Source: an uncultured Bacteroidales bacterium (lineage in GTDB: Bacteria > Bacteroidota > Bacteroidia > Bacteroidales > Coprobacteraceae). From it: 53,676 bases of DNA. How positions within the stretch are numbered: the first letter of the stretch is position 1; the number at the start of each line of letters is the position of its first letter. Positions 35,407 to 47,022 of this stretch are shown here, in pieces. Below the pieces are notes generated by a model. That model was not told the origin of the DNA, did no database searches, and worked only from the letters and a program-made list of their open reading frames with translations. The translations under genes and the position numbers were made by a program. The DNA lies in the NCBI GenBank assembly GCA_949297285.1, contig CASFRL010000042.1, forward strand, positions 1 through 53,676, given 5' to 3'.

Positions 35407-37305
35407 TTATCTCCGTTTATTTTTCTGTTGTTGTCTTAAGGCTGCTTGTTGTTGGCGTTGAGCCTCTTCGAGGCGAGCCATGAATCCTGATTTTTTACGA
35501 GGTTTTTTCTGGTTCTCCTTAAGTTGGGCAAGCACCTTCTCTTCATTAATACATTTTCTGAATATATAAGTTTGGATGATTGTGATCAATGTCGAAATAA
35601 AGTAATAATAACTCAATCCCGATGCATAATTGTTGAAAATAAACAAGAACATCAGAGGCATCAAGTACATCATGACTTTCATTCCCGGCATTTGTTGGCT
35701 GCCACCCGTATTGTCCATGTTGATTTTTGTATATAGAATATTCGTGATGGTCATCAACAAGCAGAATAAACTGATGTGGTTTCCGAAATACGGAGTAATC
35801 AGAGGTATATAAGCATCCCAGCTGAATATAGCATCATACGATGATAAGTCTTTTGCCCAGAGGAACGATTGCTGACGCAGTTCGATAGACGAAGGGAAGA
35901 ACGTAAACATCGCTAACAAAATAGGCATTTGCAATAGCATGGGCAGACATCCGCTCATCGGGTTGATCCCCGCTTTGCTGTATAAATCCATTGTTGCCCG
36001 TTGACGGTCCATCGCTTTGTCTTGTCCCGGATATTTGGCGTTGATCTCTTCGATTTGTGGGCGTAGTACCCGCATACGGGCGCTCGACATGTAAGATTTG
36101 AATGTGAGCGGAGCCAAGAAGATTTTGATAATGATCGTCAGCAATAAGATGATGATACCGTAGTTTGCAATATATTTTCCTAAGAAAGTAAATATCGGAA
36201 TGATTATCCAAGTATTGATCCATCGGAAGAATTTAAATCCGAGGGGAACTAACTTATCCAGGTCGAGAGCTTCATCGTTGTCGACACCTTTGTCATAACT
36301 GTGCAATAACGGGTATAGGTTTGGTCCTAAATAGAAACGGAATCCCGGGCCGTTATTGTCTGCCGGATTATAATCTACGGTTGTTTCGGTATGGAAATTT
36401 TTTAAATAGGCAGAACTCTTGTTTAATGAAGAGCGCATGATCGCTCCATTAAATTTTCCGTCTGATATAAGTGCCGATGAGAAGAATTGATTTTTATATC
36501 CAATCCACTTAAGACCCAATGAAATAGTCTCTTGCTCCTCTTTAGACTCACTTAAATGATCGACATCAGAACCGACATATTTATAATATATTGCACTGTT
36601 TCTTTCTTCAAACATCCGCCCTTTTTCTTGGCTGCGTAATTTCTGATCCCAGAATATATCCAGGTTTGCAGTATTTCCCGGTAAAATGGTCTCCATACCT
36701 TTTTGGCGGATATCCATCTTTACCATATAACTGTTTTCGGGCAACGTGTAAATAAGATCGAAGAATTTGCCATTACCAAAATCGAGCCGCATGGTTACAG
36801 ACTTTCCGTCTTTCCCTACAATCGGTTTAAAATATAGGTCGGTTGTGTTTATAATACGTCCGCCGGTCTTAAAAATAAATCCGTATTGGTTGTCTTTCTC
36901 ATCGAAAAGGGTAAGCGGCAACGAATCATGAGTTTGATAGTTATTTAAAGTAGCCTCGGTTAAAGATCCTCCTTTGCTCGAGAAGCTAAGAGAAACAAGG
37001 TCGTTTTTTAGGTTTATCTTTTCATCCTTTCCGGTTGTAAAGTTGGAGAAAATGCCGAAAGCCTCTTTTATCTGAGCTTGACGGAGAGAATCTTCATTTA
37101 AAATGACAGCAGTCGTATCGGCATATTCTGCAGCCGTTTGCTGACTTTGTTGTATTTCTTCCAGTTTCTTTTGTTCGACTTGTGCAATAGAATCGTTCTT
37201 GTGTTTAAGTTCCTGTAATTGTTCGGGTGTAGGTTTGGTAAACCATGAATAGCCGAAAAGAACGGCTGCGATAAGAACAAAACCTATGATTGTATTTTTA
37301 TCCAT
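35407..37305 (-). CDS. yidC: Membrane protein insertase YidC
   Basis: YidC inserts and folds inner membrane proteins, alone or with Sec. The 632-residue protein has an N-terminal membrane anchor (TIIGFVLIAAVLFGYSWF, 5-22) and a large periplasmic beta domain (about 85-340). The conserved C-terminal five-helix core follows (about 360-590: NYGIIILLLTIIIKIFLAPL; GINPMSGCLPMLLQMPILLA; NNYASGLSYYYFISTLITI). A basic cytoplasmic tail (KKPRKKSGFMARLEEAQRQQ) ends the protein. It lies 40 bp downstream of pyrG and is probably co-transcribed with it. Confidence 0.97.
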   Translation of the reverse strand: MDKNTIIGFVLIAAVLFGYSWFTKPTPEQLQELKHKNDSIAQVEQKKLEEIQQSQQTAAEYADTTAVILNEDSLRQAQIKEAFGIFSNFTTGKDEKINLKNDLVSLSFSSKGGSLTEATLNNYQTHDSLPLTLFDEKDNQYGFIFKTGGRIINTTDLYFKPIVGKDGKSVTMRLDFGNGKFFDLIYTLPENSYMVKMDIRQKGMETILPGNTANLDIFWDQKLRSQEKGRMFEERNSAIYYKYVGSDVDHLSESKEEQETISLGLKWIGYKNQFFSSALISDGKFNGAIMRSSLNKSSAYLKNFHTETTVDYNPADNNGPGFRFYLGPNLYPLLHSYDKGVDNDEALDLDKLVPLGFKFFRWINTWIIIPIFTFLGKYIANYGIIILLLTIIIKIFLAPLTFKSYMSSARMRVLRPQIEEINAKYPGQDKAMDRQRATMDLYSKAGINPMSGCLPMLLQMPILLAMFTFFPSSIELRQQSFLWAKDLSSYDAIFSWDAYIPLITPYFGNHISLFCLLMTITNILYTKINMDNTGGSQQMPGMKVMMYLMPLMFLFIFNNYASGLSYYYFISTLITIIQTYIFRKCINEEKVLAQLKENQKKPRKKSGFMARLEEAQRQQQAALRQQQKNKRR

Positions 37306-37345
37306 ATATTATCTATAATCGTTTTTTGCTTTTCAGAAGTTCTGA

Positions 37346-38974
<1,629 letters not shown>

Positions 38975-39002
38975 TTAATTGTGCAGATAATTTTTCAAAA
39001 CG

Positions 39003-39010
39003 CAAAAGTA
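39003..39010 (-). promoter_or_regulatory. -7 element of pyrG-yidC
   Basis: TACTTTTG on the minus strand (exact TAnnTTTG), 53 bp before the pyrG start at 38950. The same octamer precedes the ttcA-like and EamA genes. Confidence 0.55.
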
Positions 39011-39133
39011 GAAAAAAAACTTCAGATTTATGGGAAAACTGTTTTTAATTAATTATCAATTAACAATAATCAGTAGAGCGTTTGCTGTTTTGTTTTTTAC
39101 AGATTAGGAATATGTATTTAACTATAAAATAAT

Positions 39134-39141
39134 TACATTTG
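39134..39141 (+). promoter_or_regulatory. -7 element of the DUF3078 gene
   Basis: TACATTTG matches TAnnTTTG, 77 bp before the start at 39218. The -33 partner is unclear. Confidence 0.45.
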
Positions 39142-39217
39142 CAGTAAAAAGCCGCGTAAGCTTTGTTTTTAGGACAAAATAAATTCAGAAAATTGACTTT
39201 ATTTAAAGAACAAAACT

Positions 39218-40660
39218 ATGTTTTTAAAATTTTGCCGGAATATCTTACCTTTATTAATAAATTTTGTTTTCGTTACGACAACTTTTGCTGTTAATGATAA
39301 TGATACGGTTTTTCAGCCTGATACAATTATACGACAACATTTGCTGGATTCGATTCCGGTTAAGCATCCCGATGATACTTTGCATACAAAGCAAAGTATG
39401 TTGTTGCAGTTGGTTTCTTCCGATTCTATCTCTTTGGCTCCCGAGGTTCAAGAAGCTTTAAATTTAGTCTTGTTCCCAGACAGCGTTATGCCCGAAGATA
39501 CAGAATTTTCGGCATTAGAATCGCCTTATTTCTTGTCGATAATTTTCGATAAATATAAAAATCCCGATTCTTTATACGTTTCGACTCCGTTTAAGAAAGA
39601 GTTTTCATCATTCAAACCTTTTTCTTATTCTTTCGAAGAACCTCAATGGTTGACAAGGGCCAAAGGGCTGCAGACCATGAGAGAAAGGGGCCGTTTCTGG
39701 GTGATTATAAACCATCCGGAATGTGTCAAATATAATACCGATAATTTGCCTGAAGTCCCCAAAGTCATGGTTATGGAAACATCTCCCCGGAAAAATCTGC
39801 TGAAACTTGAGGATATGAAGGTTACAATATCCCAATCTTCTATAAATGCAGGAGAAAAGAAATTGAAACATTGGATATCCGGGCTTCAAAGTTCGATTCA
39901 GTTTTCGCAAGTACATATTTCTGAAAATTGGTATCAAGGAGGCGAAAGTAACTTGAATATAGTTAGTAACCAAGTGTATACGTTAAAGTTTGATGATTAT
40001 GACCGCATGCTATTTGACAATACGGTACAGTGGAAAGTAAATGTTAATAGTGCACCGGAAGATACTGTTCGCAAAGTGAGAATAAGTGAAGACTTGTTTC
40101 AAATCAATTCGAAATTCGGTTTAAAAGCATTTAAGAGTTGGTATTATACGGCAACCCTGTTTTTTAAAACACAGTTATTTAATAATTACCAAGCCAATAC
40201 GAATGAGAAATTGGCCGAGTTCCTTTCTCCGGGAGAGTTTAATGCCGGACTTGGTATGTCCTATAATTATAAGCAGGAAAAAAGAAAATTCGAGTCATCT
40301 GTCGTGCTGTCTCCGTTTTCTTATAATCTGAAGTTTGTAGCAAATGATCGGGAGATAAGCCCTTCGAATTTTGGTATTACTTCAGGTAAAACACTTAATC
40401 AATTCGGTTCTTCTTTCGAGTTTACCGTTAAATGGGAATTTTTCAGAAATATGAAATGGAGTTCGCGTTTATTCTATTTTACCAATTATGAACAGATTCA
40501 ATCCGATTTTGAAAATAGTTTCGATTTTATCTTGAATCGCTTTTTTTCGACACGACTTTTTCTCCACCTGAGGTATGATGATGCTCTGGAAAAGAAAGAT
40601 CGTAAAACCCATTTCCAATTCAAAGAGTTATTGAGTTTCGGATTTAATTACAGCTTTTAG
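39218..40660 (+). CDS. DUF3078 domain-containing envelope protein
   Basis: A 480-residue exported protein with a signal peptide at about 1-24 (LLINFVFVTTTFAVN). The N-terminal 200 residues are low in motif content (FQPDTIIRQHLLDSIPVKHP, and so on). From about residue 220, HWISGLQSSIQFSQVHISENW followed by the WYQGGESNLNIVSNQVYTLKF segment is the hallmark of DUF3078. The rest consists of amphipathic beta strands ending in an aromatic residue (FQFKELLSFGFNYSF), which suggests an outer membrane beta-barrel. Function unknown. It lies 58 bp upstream of the protease-TPR gene. Confidence 0.82.
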   Translation: MFLKFCRNILPLLINFVFVTTTFAVNDNDTVFQPDTIIRQHLLDSIPVKHPDDTLHTKQSMLLQLVSSDSISLAPEVQEALNLVLFPDSVMPEDTEFSALESPYFLSIIFDKYKNPDSLYVSTPFKKEFSSFKPFSYSFEEPQWLTRAKGLQTMRERGRFWVIINHPECVKYNTDNLPEVPKVMVMETSPRKNLLKLEDMKVTISQSSINAGEKKLKHWISGLQSSIQFSQVHISENWYQGGESNLNIVSNQVYTLKFDDYDRMLFDNTVQWKVNVNSAPEDTVRKVRISEDLFQINSKFGLKAFKSWYYTATLFFKTQLFNNYQANTNEKLAEFLSPGEFNAGLGMSYNYKQEKRKFESSVVLSPFSYNLKFVANDREISPSNFGITSGKTLNQFGSSFEFTVKWEFFRNMKWSSRLFYFTNYEQIQSDFENSFDFILNRFFSTRLFLHLRYDDALEKKDRKTHFQFKELLSFGFNYSF

Positions 40661-40718
40661 ACGTTTCTCCAAATAGATTGAAGATACCCCGTTTCTTATT
40701 TTGTTATTATTTTAAACC

Positions 40719-42458
40719 ATGAAAAAATATTTCTTTTTACTTTATATGCTGATTTCTTTTACCTTTTTCGTTTCAGCAGAAGATAAAAACTGGAATAAAA
40801 AGGTTTATATTGTCGAAGGTTATACAGAAGAAGAAGCTCGGGCTCTTCACGATTCGAGATCGACAGACCCGATAGAAGGCATTTGGCAAAATTATCGGGG
40901 AGAACGGTGGTCGATAGAACGTTTTACCGATGAAAATATCCCTTCGAGCTATAAATACAGAATGGTGAGAGTCAAGCCATTCAAATTTTTAAAAAAAGGA
41001 GTTGTTGATGGATTTTTAGAATTAACGGCAGACAAAGGCACTTTTAATCTGGATATATGTTATAAACTTACTAAAAGCTATATACCTCATGTTGCAACGC
41101 TCTTGTATCGTGATCGTCTCGATATAAGCGGAGCATATTGGAATACCTACTTGATGAAAATATATCCGACTGTCGAATCTAAATCATCAGAAGAGCCATC
41201 TACCTCAATCGGAAGCGGTTTTGCCCTCTCTTCCGATGGCTATATTGCCACGTGCGATCATGTAGCAAGTAGTGGCAAGTATATCCAAGTTACCGGAATT
41301 AATGGGGACTTCACCCGTTCTTATGACGCAAAAACGATACTTTCCGACCCCATAACAGACCTTGCCGTTTTGAAAATCGTTGATCCGGAATTTGTAACTT
41401 TGGGTGCAGTAAATTATGGCTTAAGAACATCACTCCCTGTCGAGGGCGAAACTTGTTATGCAATAGGGTATCCCCATTCCGATATTTTGGGAAATAATGT
41501 GAAAGTGACAAACGGAATAGTGAGTGCTGTAAATGCCGGAAAAGCCGGACCTGTTTTTTGTCAAATATCGGTTCCGGTAACTTATGGAAACAGTGGCGGC
41601 CCGTTGATCGATAGCGATGGAAATATTTTAGGAATTGTTTCTGGCGGTTACGGCGATAAAGCAGCATATTTAGCCAATCTTGCGGTAAAAGCATCTTATT
41701 TGAAATTGTTGCTCGACAGTGATCCTAATTTGAGAAATTTGACTTTGAGGCCGACTTTGAGGAATTTGTCGCAGACAGAAATCATAAATCAGATAAAGAG
41801 AAATGTCTATTTGCTAAAGGTAAGCAATAATAAACCCGAGTCAACAGATAAACATATATCTGTCGACAGATCGAAACAATCTGTCTCTGTTTCGGAAAAT
41901 CGTACTGCGATGTTAAATGATGCGAAAGAGAAACACCGTGCCGGGGAGTATGAGGCGGCTGTTTCTGTCCTTTCCGCGGAATTGCAGGAAGACACGACAT
42001 GGGCCGATGCCTATTATATCAGAGCTTTGTGTTATTCGGCATTGAACAGACAAAAAGATGCCATATCGGATTATAGTGCTGTTTTAAAGTATCATAAAGA
42101 AAACGATACCGATTATTCATTGCTTGAAATATATCAAAACAAGTCTATCTGTCAGGCGTTTATCGGTTTATACGATGATGCGTATGAGACAATCGGTAAG
42201 GCCGTATCGATAGACCCGTCAAATGCAAAGACTCTTGAGATTCGAGGTTACATTTATTATTATCTGAAAAACTATCGGAAATGTATCGATGATCTTACTC
42301 GTGCAATAGCCGAAGGAAACTCGACCGCAACAATCTTTTATTTCAGAGGTCTGGCAAAGTTTGCAACAGATGATCTTTCAGGAGCCGTATCGGATATGGA
42401 GCAAGCTGCTTCGATGGGTGATCGTGATGCCGAATCGTGGTTGAATGCACATAAATAA
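40719..42458 (+). CDS. Secreted trypsin-like serine protease with C-terminal TPR repeats
   Basis: A 579-residue exported protein with a signal peptide (1-20, YMLISFTFFVSA). Residues 25-150 are a unique N-terminal region. Residues 160-330 form a trypsin-like (HtrA-type) domain with triad His181 (ATCDHVAS), Asp214 (DPITDLAVLK) and Ser292 (TYGNSGGPLID). No PDZ domain follows. Instead, after a linker, at least four TPR-like units span about 395-579 (AKEKHRAGEYEAAVSVLSAE; YYIRALCYSALNRQKDAISD; AKTLEIRGYIYYYLKNYRKC). The triad is intact, so activity is expected, in the periplasm or on the surface. The TPR half may choose partners. Substrate unknown. Confidence 0.85.
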   Translation: MKKYFFLLYMLISFTFFVSAEDKNWNKKVYIVEGYTEEEARALHDSRSTDPIEGIWQNYRGERWSIERFTDENIPSSYKYRMVRVKPFKFLKKGVVDGFLELTADKGTFNLDICYKLTKSYIPHVATLLYRDRLDISGAYWNTYLMKIYPTVESKSSEEPSTSIGSGFALSSDGYIATCDHVASSGKYIQVTGINGDFTRSYDAKTILSDPITDLAVLKIVDPEFVTLGAVNYGLRTSLPVEGETCYAIGYPHSDILGNNVKVTNGIVSAVNAGKAGPVFCQISVPVTYGNSGGPLIDSDGNILGIVSGGYGDKAAYLANLAVKASYLKLLLDSDPNLRNLTLRPTLRNLSQTEIINQIKRNVYLLKVSNNKPESTDKHISVDRSKQSVSVSENRTAMLNDAKEKHRAGEYEAAVSVLSAELQEDTTWADAYYIRALCYSALNRQKDAISDYSAVLKYHKENDTDYSLLEIYQNKSICQAFIGLYDDAYETIGKAVSIDPSNAKTLEIRGYIYYYLKNYRKCIDDLTRAIAEGNSTATIFYFRGLAKFATDDLSGAVSDMEQAASMGDRDAESWLNAHK

Positions 42459-42670
42459 AACTATTTTGGCTGTAAAATAAAAATCTCTAATAATTTTTCG
42501 TATTAATTTGACAGGTTTACTTTTTTTTGTCCGGATTTTAAGAGAATTTTAATGCATAGATTTTTCTTTTGTAATTAGAGTTTGAAAAATATGAATTTAT
42601 AAGGCTTTCTTATATCGAAAAAATATTTTATGAATCTCTTTTTATAATTGAATAAAAAATAATACACACA

Positions 42671-44437
42671 ATGAAAAAATGTAGACCTATTTATTGGGTA
42701 ATGTTGGGCATACTTATCTCTTCGGCAGTGCAAGCATTACCGTATAATCGTAATTATTGGAATCAGAAATTGCAGATCGAACCGTTTCGTTTGCCTCTTC
42801 CTCCTGTTGGTTATCAAGTGACGTATCTCGACTTGAATGGAGACGGAAAACCCGATGCAATTAAATCAATAACAATAAATGATACTCCTATTCTGTGGTT
42901 AGATGATGATGGCAATATGAAAGAAGGAGACATGGAAGGAGATATGATTAACGACTGTCTTTTGATCGATCGGAATAAGGATGGTATTTATGGCGGACAG
43001 GGAGATCTGATTATTGATTGGGTTGATTCTGATAATGATGGTAAAGCTGATATGCAGATTGTGATCGAGTATCCGAAAGAAAATACCGGAGAAGTTTGGC
43101 CAAATGGTCATTATATGATTATGTGCGATTTAGATAAAGATAATATCTATAATTATATTAATTGGAATGAATTTAGCTTACGCTGTTGGGATAAAAATGG
43201 AATTTGTGACTTCTATGAAGATTATACCGGACAGACGATGTTCATGAAAATCCATACATCTACGTATGACATTAAAGATTTACGATTGAATTGGGAAAAT
43301 CCGTTTTTGTTTTATGATGAAGATAACGATGGACTTACTGAAATGGCCATACGTTTTGTTGATTCTCCTAAAATAAAAGATAGAAGTAAACCCTCTAATA
43401 GTTATGTAAACCGTCAATTAGAAGGACGCATCGATTGGGTTTCTATGGCTGTTGATTTAGATAACGATAATGGCCCCGGAAACGAATTTGATTTTGATTT
43501 TACGATAGGTTTCCAAGGTAAAGGTTTTGATTATACTGACCAGGTACATAAAGTTAATAATTTACGAGGTCTGCCTGAGGCTGATAAATTTTTTATGGAT
43601 CCCCGTTACCGCCAGTTGACAGAGTTTTTATATCCTGACCATGAAAGTGCTAAGGAGATGATTTTTGAAAGAGGCGAATGGTCGAGAGTTAATTTCGTTT
43701 ATGATGAAGATGATGATTGTGGGCGTTGGGAACGGGTAGAATTTTATGATCCGCTCGATCCGTTCAAAATAGGCTGGAACAATGGAGGTATTGATAATAA
43801 TAAGCAATCGGATGTTGCTGGTGATCGTGGAGAATGGGATATGGATAATTCCGGAAAAGGTAAATTGTATATCGGGAAATTTGATGGCCGTTTGCATTTA
43901 TATGGTGCCGAGTGGGGCTGTTGGCGTATAGATCAAAATGCCAATTATTATCAAGGCTGGGATCGCATGTGGATGGGTATGGACAGGAAGCCTGGAAAAT
44001 TCGGTACGGTAAAATATACCGATAAAGATAATAACGGCTTTTTTGACTATGTCGAATATGATTTGGATGGCGATAAAAAGTTTGAAACCGTAGTCGATTT
44101 AAAGGCGTTGGGTATTGATGATCAGTGTGAACTAATCGATATTTCTACATTTAAATATAAAGATTATACTTCTATGATGAAGAAAATGGCTAAATCGATG
44201 TGGAAAAATGCACAGACTGCCGTTCAAGTTGCACATAGGTATAATATACAGACATCATGGTATGCTAAAATGATGCAGGCATTCTCTATTCGGCAACAGT
44301 ATAATAACGGTTATTGGTTGCAGTTTTATATCTATAAAGATCTTGAACATGTTTTTATGCAAAGAGGAGATCAAGAAAAATTAAAACAGTTGACGGTTGC
44401 ATATTATTCGGGAAATTGGAAGTTGATGTTGAAGTAA
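42671..44437 (+). CDS. Secreted Asp-rich protein with multiple DxDxDG calcium-loop-like motifs
   Basis: A 588-residue protein with a signal peptide (1-22, VMLGILISSAVQA). I do not recognise a named family. About ten Asp-rich loops resembling EF-hand/dockerin/thrombospondin type-3 calcium sites are spread along it: DLNGDGKPD (54-62), DRNKDG (100-105), DSDNDGKAD (119-127), DLDKDN (153-158), DKNG (174-177), DEDNDG (216-221), DLDNDNG (262-268), DEDDD (345-349), DKDNNG (451-456) and DLDGD (464-468). Between them are repeated aromatic strands (LIIDWVD, INWNEF, FLFYDED). The last 100 residues are helical without such loops. It directly precedes GH92 and GH2 genes, which suggests a carbohydrate-related or surface role, possibly calcium-dependent. 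No catalytic motif is evident. Confidence 0.7.
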   Translation: MKKCRPIYWVMLGILISSAVQALPYNRNYWNQKLQIEPFRLPLPPVGYQVTYLDLNGDGKPDAIKSITINDTPILWLDDDGNMKEGDMEGDMINDCLLIDRNKDGIYGGQGDLIIDWVDSDNDGKADMQIVIEYPKENTGEVWPNGHYMIMCDLDKDNIYNYINWNEFSLRCWDKNGICDFYEDYTGQTMFMKIHTSTYDIKDLRLNWENPFLFYDEDNDGLTEMAIRFVDSPKIKDRSKPSNSYVNRQLEGRIDWVSMAVDLDNDNGPGNEFDFDFTIGFQGKGFDYTDQVHKVNNLRGLPEADKFFMDPRYRQLTEFLYPDHESAKEMIFERGEWSRVNFVYDEDDDCGRWERVEFYDPLDPFKIGWNNGGIDNNKQSDVAGDRGEWDMDNSGKGKLYIGKFDGRLHLYGAEWGCWRIDQNANYYQGWDRMWMGMDRKPGKFGTVKYTDKDNNGFFDYVEYDLDGDKKFETVVDLKALGIDDQCELIDISTFKYKDYTSMMKKMAKSMWKNAQTAVQVAHRYNIQTSWYAKMMQAFSIRQQYNNGYWLQFYIYKDLEHVFMQRGDQEKLKQLTVAYYSGNWKLMLK

Positions 44438-44471
44438 GAAAAATAATATAGAATAGATGATTTAATAGGAG

Positions 44472-44517
44472 TATCCGTTGAATAGCGATCAATCGCTATT
44501 CAACGGATATTTTTTTA
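44472..44517 (+). terminator. Terminator after the Asp-rich protein gene
   Basis: An 18-bp perfect stem (44472-44489 with 44492-44509, core CCGTTGAATAGCGAT) with a very short loop, followed by seven T residues. It separates this gene from the GH92-GH2 pair. Confidence 0.9.
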
Positions 44518-44699
44518 GAAAATAGCATTAAAAATATTGAGCCTGCATTTTTAAGAATTTATTTATTGAATCATTAAGTAAAAATTAATATCTGATATTT
44601 TACTTTGTTTTTACTTAATACGCATAGTTTCGATATAGTCATAAATAAAATGGCAAATTTTTAGATCTAATGTTGGGTAGATAGTGTAGAAATATAATC

Positions 44700-47006
44700 A
44701 TGAAAAATATGGAATTGAGAAGGTGTTGTCAGACAATGTTCTTTTTGCTTTTTTTAGAAGTGTTTTTATCTTGTTCGCAAATTCATGTTGCAGAAGAGTA
44801 TGTAGATCATGTTAATGTATTTATCGGGACAGGTGGGCATGGACACACCTATCCCGGTGCTACATTACCTCATGGTATGGTGCAGTTGAGCCCTGATACT
44901 CGATTGTTTGGATGGGATGGATGTTCGGGCTATTATTATGCCGATAGTTCAATAATCGGATTCAGTCACACTCATTTGAGTGGTACAGGAATCGGTGATT
45001 ATGGAGATATACTGATGATGCCTACTTCTGGAGAAAATAAATTTATGGTATCGGGAAGCGCAGAAGATCCGGATTCTGGTTATCGTTCACGTTTCTCTCA
45101 TGAAGAAGAAGAAGCTGTTCCGGGGTATTATAAAGTCAGATTGTCTGATTATGATATTATTGCAGAGTTGACTGCTTCGTTAAGAACAGGTTTCCATCGT
45201 TATACGTATCCTGAAGGTAAAGCTGCCAATTTAATTTTGGATATGGAGCCGACCATTCACGGTCATCAACATCCGGTTACGGAAATACAGATTGTAAATG
45301 ATTCTACCATTTCGGGAATGAAATATACCGTAGGATGGGCGAAAAATCACTATGTCTATTTTTATGCAAAATTTTCGCGGCCATTTACTTACTCATTATA
45401 TTCTGGAGACACGTTGGTCGACGGAAATATTGTAAAAGCAGAGACGGCAAAAGCTCTGTTGACTTTTGTTCCGACTCCCCAAAAAACAGATGTTTTGGTT
45501 AAAGTCGGTATATCTTCGGTCGATTGTGAAGGTGCGAAAAAAAATATGGAAGCCGATATCCCAGGATGGGATTTTGAGAAAACCGTAGCAGATGCACGTA
45601 AAATATGGAATGATGAACTTTCGGTTATTGATATAAAGACAGATGATGACCGACAAAAAGAAATTTTTTATACCGCTCTATATCATACAGCCATATCGCC
45701 TTGTCTCGCATCAGATGTCGATGGGCGTTATCGTACCATGGATCATGAAATTGTACAAGATACTACTTATACAAATTACACTCTTTTTTCATTATGGGAT
45801 ACTTTCCGGGCATTGCATCCATTATATACAATAATTTGTCCTGAAATTAATCAGGCATTTATACGTTCTTTCCTGAAAAAGTATGATGAGAGTGGAGTCC
45901 TTCCAAAATGGGAATTAGCTTCAAATGAGACTGGTACGATGATCGGTTATCATGCCGTTTCGGTAATAGCTGATGCATATTTTAAAAATCAACGTAAATT
46001 CGATATAAATAAAGCCCTGAAGGCTTGCGTCCGTTCATCGACTTATGATACAACCGGTATAACCTCAATGATGCCGGCCTCTATTGTCTCTCGTATTATG
46101 CCTTTAGAATTAAAATACAAAAATGAATTAGGTTATGTACCTGCTGATCGTTGCGGAAGATCAGTCTCTCAAGGTATAGAGTTTGCTTATGATGACTGGT
46201 TGATCGCGCAAATGGCAAAAGATTTAAATCAGCAAGATATAGCTGATACTTATGCAAAAAGAGGTGAATATTGGAAGAATTATGTCGATCCTGAAACTCG
46301 TTTGATGAGAGGACGCAATATAGATGGTTCTTGGGTAACACCTTTTGACCCGAGGGCTGCATTTAAGGGTTCTTGTTATGTCGAAGGTAATGCCTGGCAG
46401 TGGAGTTGGTTTGTCCCTCAGGATGTCCCGGGGTTGATTGAAGAGATGGGCGGAGAGAAAGCTTTTATTGCCAAATTGGATAGTATGTTTTCGATGCCTT
46501 CAGAATTGACAGGAGATGCTGACGCTGCTCTCGATGTTACCGGAATGATCGGCCAATATGCACATGGAAATGAACCCAGCCATCACATACCGTACTTGTA
46601 TAATTTTGTAAATGAGGCATGGAAAACTCAAGCTCTGGTCGATTCTATTCTTTACACTTTATATCATAATGTTCCGGATGGAATTTCGGGAAATGAAGAT
46701 TGTGGGCAGATGTCTGCATGGTATGTCCTTAATTCTATGGGATTTTATTCTTTCTGTCCGGGAATTCCGATTTATGAAATTGGCCGTCCGTTGTTCGATG
46801 AAGTTACGGTACGATTACCAGAAGGTAAAACTTTTGTAGTAAAAGTATTGAATAATAGTAAAGAAAATAAATATATCCAATCGGTGAAATGGAATGGCTT
46901 GCCGTTATCAGAACCGCGTTTTTCACATCAAATGCTTGTTTGTGGAGGTGTATTAGAATTTGAAATGGGAAAAGAGCCTAATAAGGCATTATTTAAAGCG
47001 AATTAA
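44700..47006 (+). CDS. Glycoside hydrolase family 92 alpha-mannosidase lipoprotein
   Basis: A 768-residue GH92 exo-alpha-mannosidase. The lipobox at 22-26 (VFLSCSQ) predicts a lipoprotein. The N-terminal beta-sandwich carries VNVFIGTGGHGHTYPGATLP and MVQLSPDTRLFGWDGCSGYY, typical of the family. The (alpha/alpha)6 barrel contains LWDTFRALHPLYT, GNAWQWSWFVPQDVPGLI, the GNEPSHHIPYLYN calcium/substrate region and NEDCGQMSAWYVLNSMGFY, which holds the catalytic acid. GH92 enzymes are calcium-dependent mannosidases acting on N-glycans and mannans; the linkage specificity cannot be read here. The GH2 gene follows 16 bp downstream. Confidence 0.95.
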   Translation: MKNMELRRCCQTMFFLLFLEVFLSCSQIHVAEEYVDHVNVFIGTGGHGHTYPGATLPHGMVQLSPDTRLFGWDGCSGYYYADSSIIGFSHTHLSGTGIGDYGDILMMPTSGENKFMVSGSAEDPDSGYRSRFSHEEEEAVPGYYKVRLSDYDIIAELTASLRTGFHRYTYPEGKAANLILDMEPTIHGHQHPVTEIQIVNDSTISGMKYTVGWAKNHYVYFYAKFSRPFTYSLYSGDTLVDGNIVKAETAKALLTFVPTPQKTDVLVKVGISSVDCEGAKKNMEADIPGWDFEKTVADARKIWNDELSVIDIKTDDDRQKEIFYTALYHTAISPCLASDVDGRYRTMDHEIVQDTTYTNYTLFSLWDTFRALHPLYTIICPEINQAFIRSFLKKYDESGVLPKWELASNETGTMIGYHAVSVIADAYFKNQRKFDINKALKACVRSSTYDTTGITSMMPASIVSRIMPLELKYKNELGYVPADRCGRSVSQGIEFAYDDWLIAQMAKDLNQQDIADTYAKRGEYWKNYVDPETRLMRGRNIDGSWVTPFDPRAAFKGSCYVEGNAWQWSWFVPQDVPGLIEEMGGEKAFIAKLDSMFSMPSELTGDADAALDVTGMIGQYAHGNEPSHHIPYLYNFVNEAWKTQALVDSILYTLYHNVPDGISGNEDCGQMSAWYVLNSMGFYSFCPGIPIYEIGRPLFDEVTVRLPEGKTFVVKVLNNSKENKYIQSVKWNGLPLSEPRFSHQMLVCGGVLEFEMGKEPNKALFKAN

Positions 47007-47022
47007 TGCTAAAATAGTTTAC

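Noticed and set aside
46960..47022. Earlier GH2 start inside the GH92 gene
   Set aside because: The added residues are not a signal peptide; the ATG at 47023 begins a clear one.
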